NCBI GenBank assembly: GCA_020852515.1
Contig: JADZAS010000002.1
Span: 124,001-188,000, forward strand
DNA from: Phycisphaerales bacterium
GTDB lineage: Bacteria; Planctomycetota; Phycisphaerae; Phycisphaerales; UBA5793
Length of the DNA: 64,000 nt
Reading direction: 5' to 3'
The notes below the pieces were generated by a model. It had not been told where the DNA came from. It saw only the letters and a program-made list of their open reading frames with translations, and searched no databases. A program made the translations under genes and the position numbers. Of the stretch, positions 59,412-64,000 are shown one piece after another. How positions within the stretch are numbered: the first letter of the stretch is position 1; each line of letters starts with the position of its first letter.

Positions 59412-60305
59412 TCAGGCGACCTCGCCGCTTCCGGCGGCCGATTCGTCGAGACGATAACCCAGACGCGTCATCGTCGGTTCAAGTATCGGCGTGATAAGGG
59501 CCAACTGCTCAGGCGTGAGCCGCTGCCTCCAGGCCTGCACGGCGTCTTGCCTGATCGTCGTGGCCAGGTACTCCCGCACCTGATCGGTCGGCGCGAGGCC
59601 GACGTGCGCGCAGAACCGGCTAAACTGCCGCTGCGGGTCGGCAACGAAATCCTCATAGCGGCACTCGATCCAGCGGGTCCGGTCCACGTTGGCCAAGTCC
59701 TGCTGCGCAGTTTCGATGCACCGGACCCACTGAATGGCGATGACCTCCACGAGCTCGCGAGCCTTGAGGTCCTCATACATCCCGGGGTAGACCACGCCCC
59801 AGCTCTTCACGCGCCGCGTGCCGCGCAGCGGCCCGATCAACCGATCGTGCAGGAAGCGAGGCAGATAGGCGGGCCACTCCCACACCGGCGTTTCCTTTAA
59901 TCTCCGCTTGAGCCGGTTCTGATTAATGGGCATGGACCATCGCTGGAGGCATGAACTGACGTTGTCGCGCCCGTCGCGAACAAGATGAATGAACTTTGCT
60001 TCAGGAAACACGCGCTGGACGAACGGCACGCGCAGGCAATTGCTCGGCGTCTTCTCCATTACGCGCCGGCCGTCGTTCTCTTCCTGATACTTGAGAAACG
60101 CATCGCGGATGCGCTCCACCACGGCCGGAGTAGCCTGCGCTTCGGTGAAGCGGTCATGCCCCATTTCGGCGTTGCCCATCGTCCAAACGGTGCGCGGCTC
60201 GCGCCAGATGACGATGTCCTTGAACTGGTCAAAGCAAAAAGCCGTCATCGACGTGCCGGATCGCACGTTGCCGATGAGAATGATCGGAGGCTTAAGTTCA
60301 GCCAC
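59412..60305 (-). CDS. Sulfotransferase
   Basis: 297 residues from the GTG at 60303-60305, chosen for AGGAGA 9 nt upstream. The PAPS loop is IILIGNVRSGTSMTAFCFDQF (about residue 9), VMEKTPSNCLRVPF follows, and the 3'-phosphate motif is FIHLVRDGRDNVSSCLQRW at about 112. Resembles the glycan/heparan-type sulfotransferases common in planctomycetes. It is the first gene of an operon with the flippase, and is divergent from the GH56-like genes, so a carbohydrate acceptor is the natural inference. Confidence 0.9.
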   Translation of the reverse strand: MAELKPPIILIGNVRSGTSMTAFCFDQFKDIVIWREPRTVWTMGNAEMGHDRFTEAQATPAVVERIRDAFLKYQEENDGRRVMEKTPSNCLRVPFVQRVFPEAKFIHLVRDGRDNVSSCLQRWSMPINQNRLKRRLKETPVWEWPAYLPRFLHDRLIGPLRGTRRVKSWGVVYPGMYEDLKARELVEVIAIQWVRCIETAQQDLANVDRTRWIECRYEDFVADPQRQFSRFCAHVGLAPTDQVREYLATTIRQDAVQAWRQRLTPEQLALITPILEPTMTRLGYRLDESAAGSGEVA

Positions 60306-60470
60306 GTTTCTTCGTCTCCTGCGCGCTCGCGGCGCGGTGTAGGACGCGCTCATGCGCGCGTCGCCGAAAAAGTTGCAGAATTAATCTCGCCTAATGAAAA
60401 AAACTTCACGCCTGACGCGTCAATAACGCATGTGCGAATCTTAATGCCGCGTCGCCTAGGGTGATCACGC

Positions 60471-60498
60471 TAGACAGACTTTGGCATGGTGGTATGCT
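60471..60498 (+). promoter_or_regulatory. Candidate sigma70 promoter of the first GH56-like gene
   Basis: TAGACA (-35, one mismatch) is followed by 16 nt and TATGCT (-10), with a TGG just before it giving an extended -10. The predicted transcript start near 60505 leaves a leader of about 65 nt with GAGGGAA before the start codon. This intergenic region (60306-60571) is more AT-rich than its surroundings. Confidence 0.55.
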
Positions 60499-60571
60499 AG
60501 ACGTAGCCACTGGTCGAGGGTGCACCAGGTAACGGCTACTCACCAGAACCACCATCGAGGGAACCTTTCCG

Positions 60572-61582
60572 ATGATGAAAGCAATTCACTGCGCTTGCGC
60601 AGTGGTGGTGATCGCTCTAGGCGTCGCCTCCTCGCAGCAGGCACTGGGACAGAATCGCGTCAACAAGAAGGACTTCAAACTCATTCTTCAAACCAGCGGT
60701 GAATGGAGCGGCAACTACACGGGCGATTCCATCGGGTTCACTGACCGCACGATTATTCTCTACCAGCATTTTGCAGGCGAGGTCAACCTTCAAGGTCCCG
60801 AGTTCATGGACATGGAGGCGCACCTGCGGAAACTGCGCTCGGCGATCCGGGAACACGTGCCCACCGGCTACCACGGTCTGGTCGTCATGGACTACGAGGC
60901 GTGGCCCCTTTCGCTCTACAACGTGAACTGGCCGCACATCCGTGACCCGCGGATCCAGCGCCAACTGGACTTGCACCCCGGCTGGACCTACGAGCAGGCC
61001 GAGCGGCAGGCCGCGGTGGAGTACCTCCCCTACGTCCAGGACTTCTTCCTGCGGTCGTATGAAACAGCCAAGGCCATGCGCCCGGAGGCGACGTGGGGCT
61101 TCTACAGCCTCGTCAACGCCGATCGTTGGGAGCCGGCCAACGGCTACCGGCGCTGGGTGAACAACCAGTCGAACTGGCTCTGGGACAAGGTCGATGCGAT
61201 CTGCCCCTACGGCTACGTCGGGCTCTACCAGGTGGATTCCGGACACATCACGGTCGAGTCACTGATTGCCGACAAGTCTGCGGAGGCCGTGCGGCTGGCC
61301 AATGGCGTCAAGCAGCGAACGGGCTACCGGCCATATGTCTTCACCTACGTGAATCCGCGCGTGGTGCGGTGGGGCCTTTCCACCTACGAGGGCCTCTGGC
61401 TCGCTCAGCCGCAGATCGACCGTATCTTCGAGGCAGCCTGGGCCGGCGGCGCCGACGGTTTCATCCTGTGGCAGGCCGTCGGAGACGAACCAGGCCGCTA
61501 CACCGAGTCCGAGTACATCCAGATTCTCGAGACGCGGGTGAAACAGGCCGTGGTCGAGATCGGCTTCCGGCAACTTCTTTGA
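60572..61582 (+). CDS. Secreted GH56 hyaluronidase-like protein, copy 1
   Basis: 336 residues; a second ATG lies one codon later. A signal peptide (to about residue 26) is followed by a (beta/alpha)-barrel-like body. The GH56 active-site pattern is complete: D107-Y-E109 in VVMDYEAWPLSLYNVNW (proton donor Glu), W175-GF-Y178, PYGY with Y213/Y215, and W300 in GFILWQAVGDE. These correspond to D/E, the two tyrosines and the tryptophan of bee-venom and human hyaluronidases, and RPEATWGFY matches RP..WG(F/Y)Y of that family. Expected to cleave a hexosaminidic glycan outside the cell. The true substrate is unknown. Confidence 0.82.
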   Translation: MMKAIHCACAVVVIALGVASSQQALGQNRVNKKDFKLILQTSGEWSGNYTGDSIGFTDRTIILYQHFAGEVNLQGPEFMDMEAHLRKLRSAIREHVPTGYHGLVVMDYEAWPLSLYNVNWPHIRDPRIQRQLDLHPGWTYEQAERQAAVEYLPYVQDFFLRSYETAKAMRPEATWGFYSLVNADRWEPANGYRRWVNNQSNWLWDKVDAICPYGYVGLYQVDSGHITVESLIADKSAEAVRLANGVKQRTGYRPYVFTYVNPRVVRWGLSTYEGLWLAQPQIDRIFEAAWAGGADGFILWQAVGDEPGRYTESEYIQILETRVKQAVVEIGFRQLL

Positions 61583-61663
61583 AGTTGATCTGGCTTAATT
61601 GTCGCAAGCCATGAAAAGGCGGACAGTTTAGCGCATAAATTGCGCCAACGTCCTGAAAAACCG

Positions 61664-61692
61664 TTGCGATGGGGCCGCAAATCGAGTACAGT
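61664..61692 (+). promoter_or_regulatory. Weak candidate promoter of the second GH56-like gene
   Basis: TTGCGA, 17 nt, TACAGT. Both hexamers match the consensus at four positions. It lies in the 186-bp gap between copies 1 and 2. Confidence 0.3.
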
Positions 61693-61768
61693 CACCGCTG
61701 CAATTGAGGCAGCGGAAGAGTTGAGTGAGACCGACTCCTTTTTACGAAGGCAAACGAGGGGGGGGCCC

Positions 61769-62782
61769 GTGCAGATTGGTGTGAGATTCGCGCTTTGCGC
61801 GACCGGCGTCGTTGCAGGCATGGTTTATCAGCCCGCTTTCGGGCAGAGCGAAGTCAGGCGCCAGAACTATGAGATGGTTCTGCAGGCGACCGGCGATTGG
61901 AGCGGCAACTACCAGCCCGAGGGAATCGGCTTCCACGACAACACGGTTGTGCTTTACGACTACGAAGCCAGTTGCATCAACGAACTGGGGCCGGAGTACG
62001 TGGACATGGAGTGCCATATCGATGCGCTGACCAGCGCCATTGAACGCAAGATTCCCGAGGGGTTCACGGGCATTGCCATTCTGGACTTCGAATCCTGGCC
62101 GCTGTCGCTCTACAACAAGAACTACGAAGAGTTCCGCGAGATCCGCATCCAGGCGCAACTCCAACTCCACCCGGAACTCACCTACAAGCAGGCCGAGGAT
62201 CTCGCGGCGGAAATCTACCTGCCCTACGTTCAGGAGTTCTACCTCCGCTCGCTCGGGATTGCCCGCGCCATGCGTCCCGAGGCCTCCTGGGGCTACTACA
62301 GCAACATCTACGCAGACCGCTGGTCGCCGCAGAACGCGACCCGGCGCTGGGTGAATGACCAGTCGCTCTGGCTCTGGGACGAGGTGGATGTACTGTGCCC
62401 CTACGGGTATACAGGGGTTGACGAATCGGATCCGCGCCACGAGACGATTGAAGCCCTCGTGATCGATAAGACGCGCGAAGCCGTGCGCATCGCCGAACTG
62501 GTCAGGGACCGGACCGGTAAGCGGCCGCTGGTGCTCACGTACCTGAATCCTCGGATCGTCTACTGGGGCATCTCCGGTCACGAGGGCGACTGGCTCACGC
62601 CTGAGCAGATGCACAATCACATTCTCGGCGCGTGGGTTGGCGGCAGCGACGGCTTCGTCCTCTGGCAGTCTGTGGGGGACGATAAGTACCGCCGACCGGA
62701 ACCGGAACTGATCGAATACCTCGACTCGGTTGTGCTCGACGCCGTCAAGACGCTTCGCCTCGGCCGGTGGGCGCTGGACTGA
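61769..62782 (+). CDS. Secreted GH56 hyaluronidase-like protein, copy 2
   Basis: 337 residues from the GTG at 61769, chosen for the GAGGGG site and a signal peptide (VQIGVRFALCATGVVAGMVYQPAFG). The open frame starts 43 codons earlier without signals. Active-site equivalents: D106-F-E108 in GIAILDFESWPLSLYNKNY, W174-GY-Y177 in RPEASWGYY, Y212/Y214 in CPYGYTG, and W299 in GFVLWQSVGDD. LDFESW is nearly identical to the VIDFESW of bee-venom hyaluronidase. Cys69 and Cys210 could form a disulfide. Shares roughly half its residues with copy 1. Predicted extracellular or periplasmic glycan hydrolase; specificity unknown. Confidence 0.82.
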   Translation: MQIGVRFALCATGVVAGMVYQPAFGQSEVRRQNYEMVLQATGDWSGNYQPEGIGFHDNTVVLYDYEASCINELGPEYVDMECHIDALTSAIERKIPEGFTGIAILDFESWPLSLYNKNYEEFREIRIQAQLQLHPELTYKQAEDLAAEIYLPYVQEFYLRSLGIARAMRPEASWGYYSNIYADRWSPQNATRRWVNDQSLWLWDEVDVLCPYGYTGVDESDPRHETIEALVIDKTREAVRIAELVRDRTGKRPLVLTYLNPRIVYWGISGHEGDWLTPEQMHNHILGAWVGGSDGFVLWQSVGDDKYRRPEPELIEYLDSVVLDAVKTLRLGRWALD

Positions 62783-62958
62783 GTCTGCCACTCATGCCGT
62801 CTGTGGCGAAGGCGCCGCCTGTGCCACCCGTAGCGATGGCGAAGTGGGGGAAACTGCGCGACATTGGTTGAAATCTGAGCCCAGTATCGGATGCTCTATG
62901 CGAGAATCAATCGCAGGGGCGTCGATATCCGAGCGCCCGCTGTGGGAGGAGGATTTCA

Positions 62959-64000
62959 ATGCGTACCGGCGGCTTTTCAAAGTGCGTTCCAGGCCTTGTT
63001 GCGGCTCTCCTGGCCGTTCCTGTCTCGCCCCACGCGCTCGGATGGAGCGGCAACTCGGACTTTCATCTCTACCTGCAGACGACCGGCGACTGGAGCGGCA
63101 CCTTCACGGGCGCTGATCTCGGCCTCGACGCCAACACCCGGATTCTCTACGAGCACAACGCCGGCTGCCTGTCGGAGCAAGGTCCGGAGTACGTGGACAT
63201 GGAGGCCCATCTCGCCGCCCTGCGGACCGGGATCGACCGCTACCTCCCGCCGGATTTCGACGGACTGGCGATTCTCGACTACGAGGGGTATCCGCTCTCG
63301 CTGTACAACAAGAACTACTCCGCCATTCGCGAGCCGCGCATCGAGGCCGTGCTGCGCCAGCAGCCTTCGCTCTCTCGCGAGCAAGCCCTTGCCGTGGCGG
63401 ATGCGGCGTATCAGCCCGCGGTGCGGCGGTTCTTCCTCGAGTCGCTCGATCTCGCGAAGCAGATGCGGCCCAACGCCAAGTGGGGCTATTACAGCCTCGT
63501 GGCAGCCGACCGGAACGCACCGGCCACCGAAGAAACCCGGGCGCTCAACGATCGCTCGACCTGGCTGTGGGATCGCGTGGATGTCATCTGCCCGTACTCC
63601 TACACCGGATACTTTGAGTTGGACCCCGAGCACGAGCGGATCGAGACGCTGATGCGCGACAAGGCGCAGGAAGCCGTGCGTCTGAGCCGCGACGTCGAGA
63701 GCCGCACCGGTCGGCGGCCGCCCGTGTATCCGTACGTGAGCATCCGCACGGTGTACTGGGGCCTTTCGGAGTACGAAGGCAGCTGGGCCACGGCGCCTCA
63801 GGTGCGCAACTTCCTGACCGCAGCGCGCGACGGCGGCGCGGATGGCGTGGTGCTGTGGCAGAGCGTCAAGAACTCCGATCCCAAGCGGCGCACCGAGTCG
63901 GAGTACATCGACGCAATCAACACTACGCTCGCCGGCGTGCTCGAAGAGCTGGAAATGGGGTCGTTCGCCGGCACGAGCAACAACAATCGGCGCGAATCGC
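62959..64000 (+). CDS. Secreted GH56 hyaluronidase-like protein, copy 3 (3' end outside window)
   Basis: 347 codons are visible from the ATG at 62959 (GGAGGA upstream); no stop occurs before the edge. A signal peptide covers about residues 1-27. Active-site pattern: D107-Y-E109 in LAILDYEGYPLSLYNKNY, W175-GY-Y178, Y213/Y215 in CPYSYTG, W300 in GVVLWQSVKN. The conserved Ala/Ser-Trp after the catalytic Glu is Gly-Tyr here, which may change the substrate pocket. It already exceeds copies 1 and 2 by about 10 residues with a Ser/Asn-rich start of an extension. Third member of the tandem array. Confidence 0.8.
   Translation, partial: MRTGGFSKCVPGLVAALLAVPVSPHALGWSGNSDFHLYLQTTGDWSGTFTGADLGLDANTRILYEHNAGCLSEQGPEYVDMEAHLAALRTGIDRYLPPDFDGLAILDYEGYPLSLYNKNYSAIREPRIEAVLRQQPSLSREQALAVADAAYQPAVRRFFLESLDLAKQMRPNAKWGYYSLVAADRNAPATEETRALNDRSTWLWDRVDVICPYSYTGYFELDPEHERIETLMRDKAQEAVRLSRDVESRTGRRPPVYPYVSIRTVYWGLSEYEGSWATAPQVRNFLTAARDGGADGVVLWQSVKNSDPKRRTESEYIDAINTTLAGVLEELEMGSFAGTSNNNRRES

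Noticed and set aside
1-64000. tRNA, rRNA, CRISPR arrays, insertion sequences
   Set aside because: Scanning by eye for GTTCRANNC-type T-loops, rRNA landmarks, regularly spaced repeats and transposase motifs gave nothing convincing; a covariance-model search would be decisive.

Overview
The window is high-GC and gene-dense, and reads like the chromosome of a planctomycete, most probably of the Phycisphaerae type. This rests on family content rather than rRNA, since I found no rRNA or tRNA. The clues are a prepilin-type [24 protein letters not shown] protein with a DG-motif C-terminus, several membrane proteins starting with the planctomycete-style zinc ribbon (CxECGYDL...CPECG), two PEP-CTERM-like secreted paralogs, several sulfotransferases, and a short UvrC. 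Many operon-first genes lack a Shine-Dalgarno sequence and instead have a TANNNT hexamer 5-8 nt before the start codon, which suggests leaderless mRNAs.

Layout. 0-7 kb: a truncated secreted beta-propeller-type protein, an ExbD-like protein, a phosphoesterase, and two paralogous secreted M14 zinc carboxypeptidases, each closed by a hairpin. 7-14 kb: universal stress protein, hotdog thioesterase, a secreted terpene-cyclase-like toroid protein, three overlapping membrane-protein genes (one resembling the membrane half of a copper P-type ATPase without its catalytic domains), and FtsK. 14-22 kb: pseudopilin, dUTPase, nitrilase-family amidase, RNase R, YlbF-like protein, AhpD-like protein, a large unrecognised protein, inorganic pyrophosphatase. 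22-29.5 kb: MtfA-type peptidase, then a polysaccharide block (GT4, asparagine-synthetase-type amidotransferase, GT2, and a divergent GT4). 29.5-39 kb: small zinc-ribbon membrane proteins with a recently homogenised 142-bp repeat, a palindromic intergenic element, a Gly/Pro/Gln-rich secreted protein, an acetyltransferase, a ChaN/EreA-like secreted protein and isocitrate dehydrogenase. 39-45 kb: two PEP-CTERM-like paralogs with terminators, and an HlyD/TolC pair without an inner-membrane pump. 45-56.3 kb: sulfotransferase, GuaB, UvrC, cyclophilin, a secreted phosphoesterase, and the housekeeping set rpoD, dnaG, rpmB.

56.5-64 kb is the most unusual part. Two more sulfotransferases and a Wzx/MATE-type flippase adjoin three tandem secreted proteins that carry the full active-site pattern of GH56 hyaluronidases, a family otherwise known mainly from animals. 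Together with the glycosyltransferase/amidotransferase block and the PEP-CTERM proteins, this suggests a cell that makes, sulfates, exports and trims complex surface or extracellular polysaccharide. That functional link is inference from neighbourhood; the GH56-like residues are directly visible.
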